Source: Beverwykella pulmonaria (taxonomy: Eukaryota; Ascomycota; Dothideomycetes; Pleosporales; Melanommataceae). Taken from it: a stretch of 64,000 nt of DNA. The stretch is from the NCBI GenBank assembly GCA_001599595.1, contig BCHH01000003.1, positions 2,354,263 to 2,418,262 of the forward strand, given 5' to 3'. The notes under the pieces are model-generated. The model saw only the letters and a list, made by a program, of their open reading frames with translations, did no database searches and was not told the origin of the DNA. The stretch's first letter is position 1. Every line of letters begins with the position of its first letter. The position numbers and the translations under genes are program-made. This document shows, piece by piece, positions 53,171 through 64,000 of the stretch.

Positions 53171-54712
53171 ATGGCGCCCTTCTTGCACAGCATCCGGGCT
53201 GCCCTCTCTCCGATGGCAGTCCACGACATGGGCGTTGCAAAGCGGGCTGTTTCTAAGATCAACCCGGGTGCGGGCGCCCGCCCACCGAACGATTTCAACA
53301 ACATCGGCTTTCAGGTCCTGTTCGCTCTCATCGGCATGGGCATGGTGCTCACGGCCTTGTGGTTCTTTTTCTGGGCTAAGAATGGCGGATTCCACTTTAA
53401 AGACAATGATTGGGAGGACTACAAGTCGACTGTCCTGCGACGGAAAGGACCAGATGGAAAGACGCTCTCCAACGCAACGAAGAGCACGAGGCTCGGTGGT
53501 GGAAGTGTCGTACATGGCGGCAGTTACGGCCCGGAGAGCAGCGTGGGATACACCGACGAGACAGGGACCAGCGCCGACAGAAACGAGATGAGAGAGGTCG
53601 AGGAGGGCAAGAGTCGCGGATTCGGACTTCGAGGCGGAGACGACGAGAGGAAGAAGCCTAAACGCCGCGAAAGCACAAACAACTACAAGGACCCCGAGTT
53701 TCGTCAGTACCGCAGCGAGAGACCTGCTCGCGTCGGCGGCCTCAATCGTCAAGCCGATGGCATGTACACCGATTACTCCAACACCGAACCATCTGAACTA
53801 GGCTCCAACGTCTCCGGCAGGCCTCTTGTGAAGGACAAGAAACAGGAAGCCAAAGACAAGGAGGCACGCGCTAGGGAACGCATGAGAATCGCCAAACTCC
53901 AAGAAAAGAACGCCGCCAAGTTCGCCGCCGCTGAAGCTAAAGCAAAGAAGGCTGCCGATAAAGAGCGAGCAAAGAGGGCAAAGGCTGAACAGAAGAAGAC
54001 CAAGAAGACCAAGACTGAAGCCACTCCTTCTGAAGCCGCTCCTACTGAAGCCGCTCCCACCGAAGCTCCAACGACCGAGTATGCCATGTCTGAGGCCCCG
54101 ATGTCTGAGGCTCCCATGACTGTCGCTCCCATCTTGGTGCCCTCGCCAGCCCGTCGCGCACCCCCCTCTGCAGCCTATTCCTTCGTTACTGGCGATGACA
54201 ACACCGTCTATACCGGCGACGGCACAAACACTGTCTACACTGGTACATACACTGCGACCCGTAGCGCACCGTCTGTCTCCGAGCACAACGAGTCGTCCTA
54301 CTACTCCGACTACCGTCCTAACGCCGACCCATCTACCTTCTCAGCCACCCGTCCTCGTGGTGAGCGCCGTGAGCGCCGTCCACGTGATTCTACGTCTCAG
54401 TCACAATCCCAATCTCAAACTCGTCGTACCCACTCTTCCTCGCCCCGCAAACAGCATCGTCCCTCCCATACGTCGAACGCCTCAGACATCTTCACCCAGA
54501 CCAACGGCGACGTACAAGGCACCATTGCCTATCCGTGCCACATCCCCGGCCTGAGCTCCGTTGGCAGTGTCGGAGTCAGTGAGAGCGTCAGCCAGGTCGG
54601 TGGCCGGAGTCAGGGAGCAGCAAGGCGGCAGCGCGATGTAATGGATGGGTATCGACGGGGTGGTGTGAGAGCTGTGGTCCGGAGGGACAGCCTCAGCGAT
54701 AGCGATTCTTAA
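53171..54712 (+). CDS. single-TM fungal protein with long charged tail
   Basis: 513 residues, single exon. The frame is open from a TTG at 52916, but ATG 53171 (cacgATGG) is the right start. N-terminal ~50 residues (MAPFLHSIRAALSPMAVHDM) precede one membrane segment (FQVLFALIGMGMVLTALWFF, about residues 48-67). Then comes a conserved juxtamembrane block HFKDNDWEDYKSTVLRRKGP and TLSNATKSTRLGGGS. I recall this block from ascomycete proteins sometimes labelled 'endosomal SPRY domain protein', although no SPRY domain is evident here. The rest is disordered: an E/K/A/R helix (ARERMRIAKLQEKNAAKFAA), a repeat of (T/S)-E-A-(A/P)-P units, Ser/Gln-rich and Arg/Ser-rich stretches. The topology predicts a short luminal N-terminus and long cytosolic tail. 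Its function is unknown. Confidence 0.85.
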   Translation: MAPFLHSIRAALSPMAVHDMGVAKRAVSKINPGAGARPPNDFNNIGFQVLFALIGMGMVLTALWFFFWAKNGGFHFKDNDWEDYKSTVLRRKGPDGKTLSNATKSTRLGGGSVVHGGSYGPESSVGYTDETGTSADRNEMREVEEGKSRGFGLRGGDDERKKPKRRESTNNYKDPEFRQYRSERPARVGGLNRQADGMYTDYSNTEPSELGSNVSGRPLVKDKKQEAKDKEARARERMRIAKLQEKNAAKFAAAEAKAKKAADKERAKRAKAEQKKTKKTKTEATPSEAAPTEAAPTEAPTTEYAMSEAPMSEAPMTVAPILVPSPARRAPPSAAYSFVTGDDNTVYTGDGTNTVYTGTYTATRSAPSVSEHNESSYYSDYRPNADPSTFSATRPRGERRERRPRDSTSQSQSQSQTRRTHSSSPRKQHRPSHTSNASDIFTQTNGDVQGTIAYPCHIPGLSSVGSVGVSESVSQVGGRSQGAARRQRDVMDGYRRGGVRAVVRRDSLSDSDS

Positions 54713-57700
54713 GCGGTTCCGATCGGGTTGCATTTGTCTTCTAGCGTGTAAGAATGTAAAGGGATTCACGGGATGGAACGGAAAGGGAACTGGATACCAT
54801 GGCAAGGAAACGAAACTGTAGATAGTATTATACCAATGAATCAACGATTGATATATCACCTTGGTGCTGGGCTGTCTGCGTGACTTTAGGCGACGTTATG
54901 TATTTATTGAATCATGCTCCATATATGGCTCAAAACACTGAAGCAGTACCCGCATCGCGAATACTTACGTCTTCTGCATAACCTTTATCGACATGGTACT
55001 TGTGTCTCCCAACAACGATTATGGGATAAGAAGTAAACATTAAAAGAAACGCGTTATGCAGAATACAGAAAAGGGATACTTGCAAGAAATTACCTCCTTA
55101 CCCCCAACGAGATTACGACATGTGAACAGGCCTTGGAGCTCGTCATCGCCCAGCTCGGTGACTTTCTTACTCGTCAAATCAACAGCCAGCGCTCGCGTCA
55201 AATCTACTGCCTCAGACCCATCACCAACAGTGCCGCGTTTCCGGTACAGGGCCCCGCCCAGGCGCTCTGAAACGCTCAATATTCTTTTATCAACACGCTG
55301 TACAACATCACTGAAACTCCTAAACAGCGTCGGACGAAGGTCACGTATGTGCGCGGATGTATGTGTGCGGGTCGAAGGTGGCGAGATATTTGCATTCGCC
55401 GCGGACGGGGGTTCTGGATGCAGGTTTGGCTGATAGGGTCAGTGAGCGAAATGGCCGTAGATGTGACTGCTAGGATGGTGTTTTTGTTCTGTCTTGATAA
55501 TGACTAGTAAAGTTCAGCAGAAAGTTTGAGGCCTACAGCGGCGTTTGGCTATGTGTATCGGGATGGTGTAGGATACTGTATGTACAACTCATCCCGTGCC
55601 CAGTCATCATGCTCCGTTCAATATCTTGTGCGGTGTCGTGTTATTTCTCGCGCGCGCTCGGCAACTATAGGACCATATCAACATATCTCACATTCACGTA
55701 AGAAAATAGAAAGAGGAAAGGGAATGGTTTCATAGTCAAAAACGCAGTGTTGGAGTCGGTGGAGGCTGCCGCGTGAATTCAATCCTTCTTCGTCGCAGGC
55801 CAGCCGCCACGTTTTTCTAGGCTGGACTAAGTTCTTGATTTGGATACGACAGTCGGAGCGGAAGTGTCAGACCATGCGTAAAAGGCGGTGTGTGGCGACC
55901 GGTGAACGCGTCATGGTTCAGGCGAGCTCTACACGTACGCTAAAGGTCGTTCTCGATTTGTCTATTCCTCCAATGATTGCGAGGGTTGGCCAAGATAGTG
56001 GTTAATTGATGGTGTTGTTGACGAAGCAGAGTAGACCAGAAGATGAGGAAATAAAATCAATGAAATTGTCTACCAACCTGCTTACTACTTGCGTCGATGC
56101 TTGGTAATTATCTTTCCGAACGAACCGTGTGATAAAGCGGGTTTCTCTACACACAGCATTAAAGCCAATCATATTTTGGTCACAAAATGCCTACGCCCGG
56201 GTTGAGGAAGAGGTTCTTGTGAAACAAATTGGGAAATCGATAAGGCAATTGTCTTACGGAAATGATACCAAGACCCCATCTCACGGTCAAAGCTATTTTG
56301 GTCAGGGAACAGTACCGGTTTGAGCATAGAAATGGGGCTTTTGAAGAAGTGTGCAAATTGAGCTGAGCATCGTCCGCCAGCTTGTTGCTTTTTCTTTGGC
56401 CATTTGCGGCCAGACTTGGACTCCGCACTGGGCGCTGGCAGCCGACATTCTTCTCAAGCCACAACCGAAATGCCATGAGTTCTCTGCCAACGGTTTGGTC
56501 TTCTCCAATACGAGCGACATTGGATCAGTTCATGTGAAGACACATTCTAATCTTTGGGCAGGGGAACAAACCCGGGAAGATGTCAATCCGAGTCGTCGGA
56601 GTAGACCGACGACGAAGGGGATGGAGTGCTGCAGGTGACACAGTGATAGAGTTCTTACTCAGAAGCAGGGAATCCGGTATCTGGGAGGCGCGGTAAACGG
56701 CAGTCAAGGTTTCACGTGTGGGTGGGCGTTGCACGGAAAACATGGATTGCGGTTTTCGTAAGCGGGACTGGGGTGGAACCGATGGTGGAGGTGTAAGCCT
56801 CAGTGATAACGTACGACGTTCGTGTGTAACCTGGATAGTCCAACTCTTTCTCTCGCATCATTTCACCTCGAACACACCAGGTGTGCGCTTTTTTAGTATG
56901 GCAACAGGCGACCAACTACCTGATGACGACGACGGTCAGAAGCAGGTATATCTGTCGATAAGAGCTGGTATCATCATCTATAGATGTCTGAAGATGGCGC
57001 ACTTTTGCTGGTCTAGGGAAGGCTAGCTGGAGATTGGCGAGCGATTTTTGGGGATCACGCTCCATGTAGAATGGCAGTCAGCCATGGCAAACGCCCCTTT
57101 CGCGGCATTCATCTGATCGCAATCAAGTCTTTGGCCGTAGGAGATAGATTGCGTGGTGTACTGGTCGTCGTCGGCTGAGACAAGCGCAGCACACTCGATA
57201 CTTGTCGATGACGGCGTGAACAGGGACGGTGGAGAATATCGCCTCCGAGAGTGTCCCGAACGAGGGTTCACGCAATCAGCACTGGAAACGACCGGGGAGC
57301 GCGCAGGTTTGGAGCTGGGTGGAAATGCTCTCACCCTCAGTCAGCCCCTTCGGGCGTGGGAAGCGAGGTGTGGGTGCAAGTATTGGCGTCTAGGAATATT
57401 GGGGCGCCTTGACTAAACATCACGCCGAGGCTGGCGAAGAGTGAGGCTTGAGTTGTTGGTGGAGGTGAGGGAGGAGGGCGGTGGTAAAGGCTGGCCGCGA
57501 CATCGGTCCGGTGTGTCCCCACGAGAGAGGATGGCTAGCCGGGTCCCCGATTGGCCTTTGCAATGTGAGGCTTGGCATCTGCCATTCTGCCCATTCCTGG
57601 CGGTCATTCACGCCTCGCACGCTATTGCTTCAATTGCTCTGCTGCACTCTGCTGCCCCGCCAGTGCGCTGCCGTCTGCACTCTGCACCGATCGCCCGCCC

Positions 57701-58544
57701 TGCAGAAGCGGGTTGGATTACGTGCTGCAATGTCCTGTGGCCACTCTGCTTGTTGCATGCGGAATGCAGGGGACTGACTCCAGCTTGCAGATGACCGTCC
57801 TCGCCGCCTCCTCAGCACACCATCACAGCAGCCTCAGCCATCATGCGTCGAACGGACGGTCATTCCTGCCCGCGCGCCGTGGAATTCTTGCCCTTTTCGT
57901 CCCTGCTCAACTAAGCTTTCCCGCCCTCGTCCGCTAATGTAGGCGTGCTGCACGTACAGGGCACACCAGAGGATGCGTGAGCCGCTCGTCTCTTCCTCCC
58001 TCTGCACTCTATATAAGACCTGCAAATATCCTTCCCAAAGGACTCTGATGCTCGGCGTCCTCGAGGTGGAGTTCTGGGTCAAAGGGTTTGCTTTTCCTTC
58101 TTCTCAATTATTATTAATTGCCACTTCCCGCCCTCCTCTTCTCGCCAGGCAAACACCTCTCTCCAGGCACCGTCCAATATTGTCTCATCCTATGATTCAC
58201 ACCCCCTCTGTCCACCCACCCCGCTGCGCCTCGGTGAATTTACCACGCGGCTCTTCGAGAGGCCGTATGCAGCGGTCACGTATATAAGCACTCCGCGTGT
58301 ACACTCTTCCCAGCCTCCCACCCTGCTTGCAGGACTACAAAACGCTCCCATCGTTACTGCATTTCTCCTCTCCTTGGCCATCACCCAAAAGTTGCGGCCT
58401 CCAGCATCAACCGGCCGCGGGCCGGAAAAGACGAGGGCACTTCAAGGCAGCATTACCGTCGTCCAGGTTGAGTCCAGTGCCAGGCCCTCGCTTCCTATTC
58501 GCCGCTCCTCACGTGTTCGATCCTTCAAGGACACCATATCAACA
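54713..58544. other. 3.8 kb without a supportable gene
   Basis: Frames at 55040-55433 are open on both strands with equal plausibility (minus: SERLGGALYRKRGTVGDGSE), so I call neither. 56100-57500 has only chance frames. Two TATA-like boxes occur upstream of the next gene: TATATAAG at about 58011 and CGTATATAAGC at about 58278, the latter ~265 nt before the ATG, with a long pyrimidine-rich leader after it. Confidence 0.45.
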
Positions 58545-59207
58545 ATGCCTTCCTTCCTCCGGAACTCTAGGGCCTACTCGTTCCCTCCATGCATCGACGA
58601 TGTCGAGTTCGCACCGTCGTCAGACCTTGATCTTGCAGACATCGACGAGAACCCGTTCGCTCACTTCCTGACTCCCGTGAATGAGGAAGACGACCCATAT
58701 GACGGCATGACTATGAGCGCCGGCATCGTCGTCTCCGACGGACCTCGCGCTTCCAAGACATCCAAGTTCAAGTCCACTGTCGCTGACAGGTGGGCTCGCT
58801 ACGTCAAGAACAATCACGCTCAACTCCATGACCACTACCACGAGGAGTCAACCGACGATGACGAGGAATCGTTCATGCAGCTCGAAGACAACCGCTTGTT
58901 CGACAGACCACATGCAGTGAGTCAACTCACAGGACCACCCACACCAAAGATCATCATCACCGAGCCTACTCGAGGCCGCGCCCAGGAGCTGGTCCCCCGA
59001 AAGCCCCGCAACCGACATCGACACTCACGCACCCTTTCGGGTCATCGCCACTCCTGGAGGGAGCCAAGCCCGGATCTGTTCACCGTCGAAGAGTCAGAGG
59101 AAGAGGAGAGCCCGGTACTCATGAGGCGGACCAAGACAAAGAAGACCAAGGATGGCGTTGACCGCCGGAGGTCGAAGGTCGAAGTAGCTGAGAAGTCAAG
59201 ACTGTAA
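58545..59207 (+). CDS. fungal acidic/basic disordered protein
   Basis: 220 residues, single exon, ATG at 58545 (aacaATGC); the same frame is open upstream to 58374 but without a convincing start. Begins MPSFLRNSRAYSFPPCIDDV, followed by acidic DLADIDENPFAHFLTPVNEE, a short ordered block VADRWARYVKNNHAQLHDHY, an acidic stretch (EESTDDDEESFMQLED), PPTPKIIITEPTRGRAQELV, then basic KPRNRHRHSRTLSGHRHSW and a final EESEEEESPVLMRRTKTKKT. No catalytic motif, membrane segment or signal peptide is seen. Alternating charge blocks suggest a nuclear or scaffold role; I do not recognise the family. A strong promoter-like upstream region supports it being a real gene. Confidence 0.75.
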   Translation: MPSFLRNSRAYSFPPCIDDVEFAPSSDLDLADIDENPFAHFLTPVNEEDDPYDGMTMSAGIVVSDGPRASKTSKFKSTVADRWARYVKNNHAQLHDHYHEESTDDDEESFMQLEDNRLFDRPHAVSQLTGPPTPKIIITEPTRGRAQELVPRKPRNRHRHSRTLSGHRHSWREPSPDLFTVEESEEEESPVLMRRTKTKKTKDGVDRRRSKVEVAEKSRL

Positions 59208-60920
59208 TTAGGAGCGCACATACTTGGGAAAAATACACGCAAGGAAATCAGATGATTACTACAGTACTTGAGTACTAGAAGATTGCATACGCTTAAGAGG
59301 GGTCGTTCCGCATTTGCATTGGGAGGTGTCGGCGTGTTTTTCTATTCATATCATCATCGTTGTCGCATTTCTGGAGTTGGTTTGTTCATTTCTGCATTGC
59401 ACATATATGCTACCGGCGTTGGTGGATTTCTTCTTTTTTCTTCTTCCTTTTCTTCTTCTCCTTCTTCTCCTTCTTCTTCTCCTTCTTCTTCTTCCGCTTT
59501 TACTCGCATCGTTCTTTCACCTCCTTATGGGGCTTAATTATCTGCATAATATGCATACTAGGGATTGGAGCATTGGGCGGCGTTACAATCATAGCATTTA
59601 CACACAACTTTGCAATAACCGTCGTAGGAGGATAATACATGAGAGGGCCTCGTCACCGCATAATAGAATATAAACAAATTGGTAGCAACCCTTCCCTTCC
59701 ATGCTTCCTGCTTTGTGACTTCCAAACCCCTTCGCATTCGTTCTTCATCCCGTGTTCCGGACGTTACCTCAAGCCTCTTATCTCGCCAAAAGCGCTTGCA
59801 TCGTGATCTCACCCCGCATTTCCCCGCTAATTTATACCTTCCCAAGTGAAAGCTCGGCGCGCAGCGCGCTCGGACGAATAAATACAAACGTGGTAATTTA
59901 TATGTCGGAGATCTTTTGCGCGAAACCTTGTTCCCACTTCGGGTGTGATTTTCCCAGAAATGTGGTCATGTTCTTCTCGAAGTCTGCATGCTTTCGCCAG
60001 AGACGCTTCGAATATTGAACCATACTCGTGGTACATCACTGCCTCTTGGGGAAATGGACCACTCCCCACACCCCACGAAAACATGTTCATCACAAGTCAA
60101 TATGATACGCTCGGGATTACATCCTACTCGTTGCGTCTATCCACATCTTCTCAGCTGAAGGCGTCATCTAGAGTACAGCCGCGATCGTCCTGCCGGACAA
60201 ATCCATGCGATAGACACACAAGATAGAGGATAGATAGCCGTGCAGTGGACCCTGATAGTCGGGCGATCTACCATCTCTACTTCAGCTGCCACTAGTAGGC
60301 TTGACTACTCCAGCTAGCATGTAGTGCGGGGCTATTTCGGCGGGGTTAGGGATGTCACGAGAAGAGTCGCGGCAACGGCGGTGAGCAGTGTGTTATGTAT
60401 CTCCGGAGTAGAGTGAGGACTCCTAGGTTTGAGGTGATCTTGAGTAAAACTTTGGCCGTGGGGGGTTATGATAGGTCCGATATGATGTGGAGATGCTTTC
60501 AGCCCCCGTGGAATTACGGAACAGGATCATGGAATGAGTGGGTGAAGACGCATGGAGATGTCATTGTAGCCGAGTGAAGCTGGCTAGTAGTCGCCGACTT
60601 GTAGAACTTTGGAGAGTCAGGGACAGGACGCTGAGAACGCTACTTGACATGGAAATATGCCGTTTGTGGAATGTGATGCTTACAGTTGTTCTAGGCCTCG
60701 AGTATGAGACATGTTGCGCACGGGGGGGTTTCGGCCTGTCCATGGGTGTCTATAGAAATTGAATATGGATGGAGGGTGACTTCGCAAGCTCTCTAGTGCA
60801 TTTACTGGACTTCGAGCAATCGCCATCTCTTCTATTTCCACGAAAAAGAATCCATGTACGCAAAGGGGGTTATCCGCAGTCCCGAACCGTCGACCTCTGA
60901 CACCTCCCATCTCATACCAC
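59208..60920. other. intergenic with a long polypyrimidine (CTT)n tract
   Basis: 59430-59506 is almost pure CTT/TTC with occasional TCC. No gene is supported in the rest. Confidence 0.55.
59430..59506 (+). repeat. CTT/TTC polypyrimidine microsatellite
   Basis: About 75 nt of TTC/CTT triplets with C-rich interruptions, immediately downstream (~220 nt) of the gene ending at 59207. A tract like this can form triplex DNA and is a likely length polymorphism. Confidence 0.9.
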
Positions 60921-61536
60921 TTACAGCCCCCTCTCCTCCCTCCCATCCAACCAGCTCGTACAATTAACACACCTCTTCGCTTTCTCGCTAACATACTTCC
61001 TACAATACTTGCACCTGACCTGCTTCTTGACAATATTATCCTTGGTGGTTCTCGAATACGCCAACGCAATGCCCCATAGTGAGACTGCTATTAGCAAAAA
61101 CCTCAACACCTTATCGAGGAAATTCCCGTACGCAAATACGACCGCGCCATCGGCGAGAGCCTGGTCTTTGGTGTTGTACCCATTGGAGATGGTGCTGTTG
61201 TAGTGAGGCCCGTGTTGTAAGGTAGCGAATTTCTCGTCGAGGTTGCGCGCGAGGAAGGGGAGGAGGGAGACGAGAGGGAGTATGATGTCGGTCACGAGAG
61301 AGTTGGCACAGGCCGTAAAGGAGGCAGCTAGACTATTTCATTCATTAGCTAGCTAGTCATTAGAGGAGGAGAGCATATGAGATGCGGAGCGCGTACATCA
61401 AGCCGACCGCGACTTCAAGCACATTGTCACGAAGCGCGAAGTTAGAGAAGGAGTCCCACGCTGAAAATGCGTGTTCACGGACACCGTGTTCTGCGTCGCG
61501 CAGGTACTGCTGCGTGTTTTCGTCGAGTTGGGGCAT
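60921..61536 (-). CDS. MscL-family mechanosensitive channel with C-terminal zinc-ribbon-like tail
   Basis: Exon 1 is 61397-61536 (ATG at 61536, MPQLDENTQQYLRDAEHGVR) and exon 2 is 60921-61332. The 64-nt intron (gtacgc donor, CTAATGA-type branch, aaatag acceptor) has phase 2 and joins to 183 residues. The join creates FALRDNVLEVAVGLILAASF and TACANSLVTDIILPLVS, the TM1 signature of large-conductance mechanosensitive channels. TM2 is GNFLDKVLRFLLIAVSLWGI. The periplasmic-type loop lies between. The tail holds two Cys pairs, CKYCRKYVSEKAKRCVNC, which would suit one zinc ion; bacterial MscL ends in a helical bundle without this. Fungal members are thought to act in osmotic or mitochondrial/ER membranes; location here is unknown. 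Confidence 0.93.
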
Positions 61537-61964
61537 CGTTGAGCGTGGGAGAGAGCTTCTTTGGAGCTGAAGGGCGGAGACATCTGCCCTACGTCATTGG
61601 ACGGAGCTTGTCATTGTGATGACTAATCTACAGACTGCACTTCATTTTGCACTTCGTTTTCATGGTCATAATAATAATTGAAGCATGTTAGATTAGCTCA
61701 AGTCACAGGTGGACGAACATCGTTGCAATTATGTTCGTTGCCTATATGTCCTCCTGGGTGTTGCCTCTGAACCAAAATTCGCAAGGGAGGTCAAGTTTCC
61801 AGCCCGAGGGTAATAAGATGAACTTATATCTACCTGTCCATTTGTTTCTACTTGAGCAGCATTGTTTGCTTCGATGGGATAGAATGGCGTGTCTCCAAAA
61901 TATTGCACAGAAAGACGGCCCGCCTGAAAGGAGCTCGCCCGACGCCAAAGTTCTCAAACAACAT
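61537..61964. other. intergenic
   Basis: No supportable gene. It lies between the MscL promoter and the end of the HET pseudogene. Confidence 0.5.
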
Positions 61965-63960
61965 TCATCTGCCTTGTTCGTCAACCTTCTTCAAGCATCC
62001 ACTGACCAAATATCTCTCCATGGAATACACCGCACCTCTCATTTCTCTCACTAGGGCCAGCAACAGATCGAAGCAGAAGTCCGCACTACCAAGCGTAATC
62101 AGTAGCTGAATCCCTCTTAGAGTATACAAGTAGGCAAACATAATCCAAGATATTCCCAAAGAAATCGATAGCCAAATCTGGGATGAAGTTTGGGCGGAAG
62201 AAAGACGCCTTCCTTCCTGGACCAGGGACAGTAAGGTGACCACCGTCGATCAAGCTGGCCGGATCGAAAGCTTGCTCCTCCGATACCGCGACAACAACAT
62301 CTTCAATTTCAATGTGGATCTGAATGTCCAGAGCTAGTTCAACACCCACCCTAACTGCCTTAGAGCACCTGGCCAGCAAAGAGTCTACTTTCCCATCTAT
62401 AGCTGCCCAGGACCACGATGGAGTTATGTACTCCTGAGCTCTTGTGGTGGGAGCCTCGAACGAGGTCCAAAGTAAGCCCAATGCAAGCGTAGTCTCCCAC
62501 AGCCCTGCAACGTATTTCTTTCTGGTACTCCTTTGTATGGGAGAGGCGAGACCAGAGAGGGCGATAAGCTTGTCTGACTTGTGTGTGATCGAGTGTCGAG
62601 AATACGCGGAGTGAGTTCGTACCAGCAATGATGGCACTCGATCTGTTCGACAAGGGAGAGACCGGTCGTGGGCAAAAATTGCAGCATATCCAGAGAGCCT
62701 CGGATTCCAGTTAGCGCGGTCTGAGAATCGAGAATTACCTTCAGCTTCTGCATTTTTAAAGAGATAAGGTTTGGGCGGGCTTTCCTGAGTTTAAACTGTT
62801 GCTCGTAGGTATATATCTTCTCAGGGTGGCCATGGAGAAAATAATATGGCTTCGGAAGAGCAGCCCTCAAGCGTTGAAAGTTATTTCCCGTGTGCATCTT
62901 CTCATCGTGGCGTATGTATTCCTTTCGTTCATAACTCTCTCCATGCGTATTCAAATCAGATGCACGCATGGCGTTACATTCGAAGAGGACGAATCCATTA
63001 CAGAAATGCAAGATCCGAAGTGAAAGTAGCCTTTCGTAGAACTCCATGCCCGCTAGCTTACAGGCGCAAGTTCGACCTCTTCATGAAATGTTTCTTCGAG
63101 AGTTTCGTAACGCAGTCCGGTAATGTCCGGAGATAGGAGTCGCCCAAAACCCGCAGGATGCAGTCCTAGTTAGAGAAGTTTATGAATTGTTTGTGTGGAC
63201 GGAAATAGCCACCAGCTGAGCCATTTGAGGCAGTGGCAGAAATCGTGCATACAGCGTGAGCGTACACGTCGCCCATAGTCGGAGATTCCGCTGGCCAATC
63301 TTCTATGGAGTCTTGCGATATTCAAAGTGAGTCAATCCAGATGTAAGAGTATCCCAGGGCTCGTGGGACTGGAATTTCATTTTCAAAAGTCAACAGCAAT
63401 TTGGAGATGTCGAACGATTTAGTCAAATTCTGATAATTTTTTGGGGTGAGCTTGAAAGGTACACCGGCACCCCAGCAGTGGCTGAGAGCAGTGTACTGAA
63501 CCGAATGTGATTGGATTGCTTGGATGACCCTAACACTGCTTTCTTGAGCATCGAAATCACCAACGTAGACCAACCTAGAGGTGCGAAATTGGGAAGACTA
63601 AGGATGATGGCAGAAAGTGCCATGTTTCATACAACATTGCCAGATCCAGTCCTTCGCCTTTTCCATTGTATCGTATGATCCAGTCCAATCTCCTTCAAGG
63701 TTTCGCCAGTCTGCAAGCCATACTGAGCTACGTATTAGCGATCCTATCCTTCAATGTACATGTGTTGCATACCCACCTTTGCTTCTTTTGTAAAGCTTGA
63801 ACATACGTGAAGTATCGCCCATAGATGAATCAAGTTGGATGAACAGTTCCCAGCTTCTGTCGTCGGGCCGCCATATCTTCAGCCGTAGGACTGACGTTTC
63901 GATGCTACTCAATTCCTTTAAATCTTCATCGTACATGGGATCCTCTACAGTGAACCCCAT
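61965..63960 (-). pseudogene. HET-domain gene broken by stops and frameshifts
   Basis: Reading right to left from ATG 63960 (MGFTVEDPMYDEDLKELSSI). An intron at about 63730-63778 (gtatgc, GCTAATA, ctcag) joins KLYKRSK to VWLADWRNLEGDW. Then comes KAKDWIWQCCMKHGTFCHH, a TAG, RLVYVGDFDAQE, YTALSHCWG (HET block 1), YSYIWIDSL followed by a TGA where a Cys is normal, DSIEDWPAESPTMGDVYAHA, later stops at about 63166 and 63075, a TAG directly before RAW, and a frameshift into EFYERLLSLRILHFCNGFVL. Another frameshift falls near SITHKSDKLIALSGLASPIQ, followed by QEYITPSWSWAAIDGKV and YSKRDSATDYAW. At least four stops and two frame changes are present, so it cannot encode the full protein. The gene may begin beyond the window. 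Confidence 0.88.
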
Positions 63961-64000
63961 CTATACACATAGCGACGTGGACACGATTTCTTGAGGCGGA

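Noticed and set aside
55040..55433. Possible exon, open on both strands
   Set aside because: Both strands look equally plausible and neither extends into a gene with splice sites.
58374..58544. N-terminal extension of the gene at 58545
   Set aside because: Located in the pyrimidine-rich leader and without a convincing ATG; the downstream ATG at 58545 begins the ordered protein.

Overview
The window is nuclear DNA of a filamentous ascomycete (Pezizomycotina; a Dothideomycete is my guess, not a demonstrated placement). The evidence is genes with several 45-80 nt GT..AG introns carrying CTRAY branch points, a histone H4 gene split by introns, HET-domain heterokaryon-incompatibility genes, fungal-specific secreted and membrane families, and repeats decayed by C-to-T changes. 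Only ATG starts were accepted here, so several long reading frames that open on GTG or TTG have been shortened to the first credible ATG.

Layout. The left edge (1-456, minus) is the 5' end of DNA polymerase eta. 2949-3802 (minus) is a three-exon conserved fungal protein. 7946-9733 (plus) is a coiled-coil, tail-anchored protein with five 20-residue repeats. 10.8-15.4 kb holds a divergent pair: a TPR-CHAT protease-like gene (minus) and an uncharacterised conserved partner (plus). 16.5-18.2 kb encodes a protein with a nuclease-like D...E-x-K motif, and 18.8-19.6 kb a probable mitochondrial protein.

19.6-27.9 kb is an accessory island. It has two apparently intact HET-domain genes (21414-23279 and 26520-27854), two broken partial copies of the second one at 20.1 and 24.4 kb, a 128-bp MITE-like insertion in one copy, an internally deleted pogo/Fot1-type transposase relic, a Cys-rich decayed gene, and a short pseudogene whose three stops are all CAG/CAA to TAG/TAA. 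The pattern fits repeat-directed or methylation-linked C-to-T mutation.

28.4-42.5 kb is mostly housekeeping: a secretory-pathway membrane protein, histone H4, an isochorismatase-type hydrolase, a GABA/choline-type permease, an Arg/Glu-rich repeat protein and a DOMON-cytochrome b561 protein. At 43.1 kb is a tRNA-Val(AAC) gene with two interruptions: a normal 10-nt anticodon-loop intron and, in the T-loop, a 53-nt insert with perfect mRNA-type splice signals. This is the most unusual object in the window. A separate 3' half of a tRNA-Val lies 2.3 kb further on.

45-63 kb is gene-poor, with a zinc-finger fragment, a small secreted protein, a DUF1996 protein, a single-TM charged protein, a small acidic/basic protein and an MscL-type channel. 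The right edge is a third, clearly broken HET gene (61965-63960, minus).
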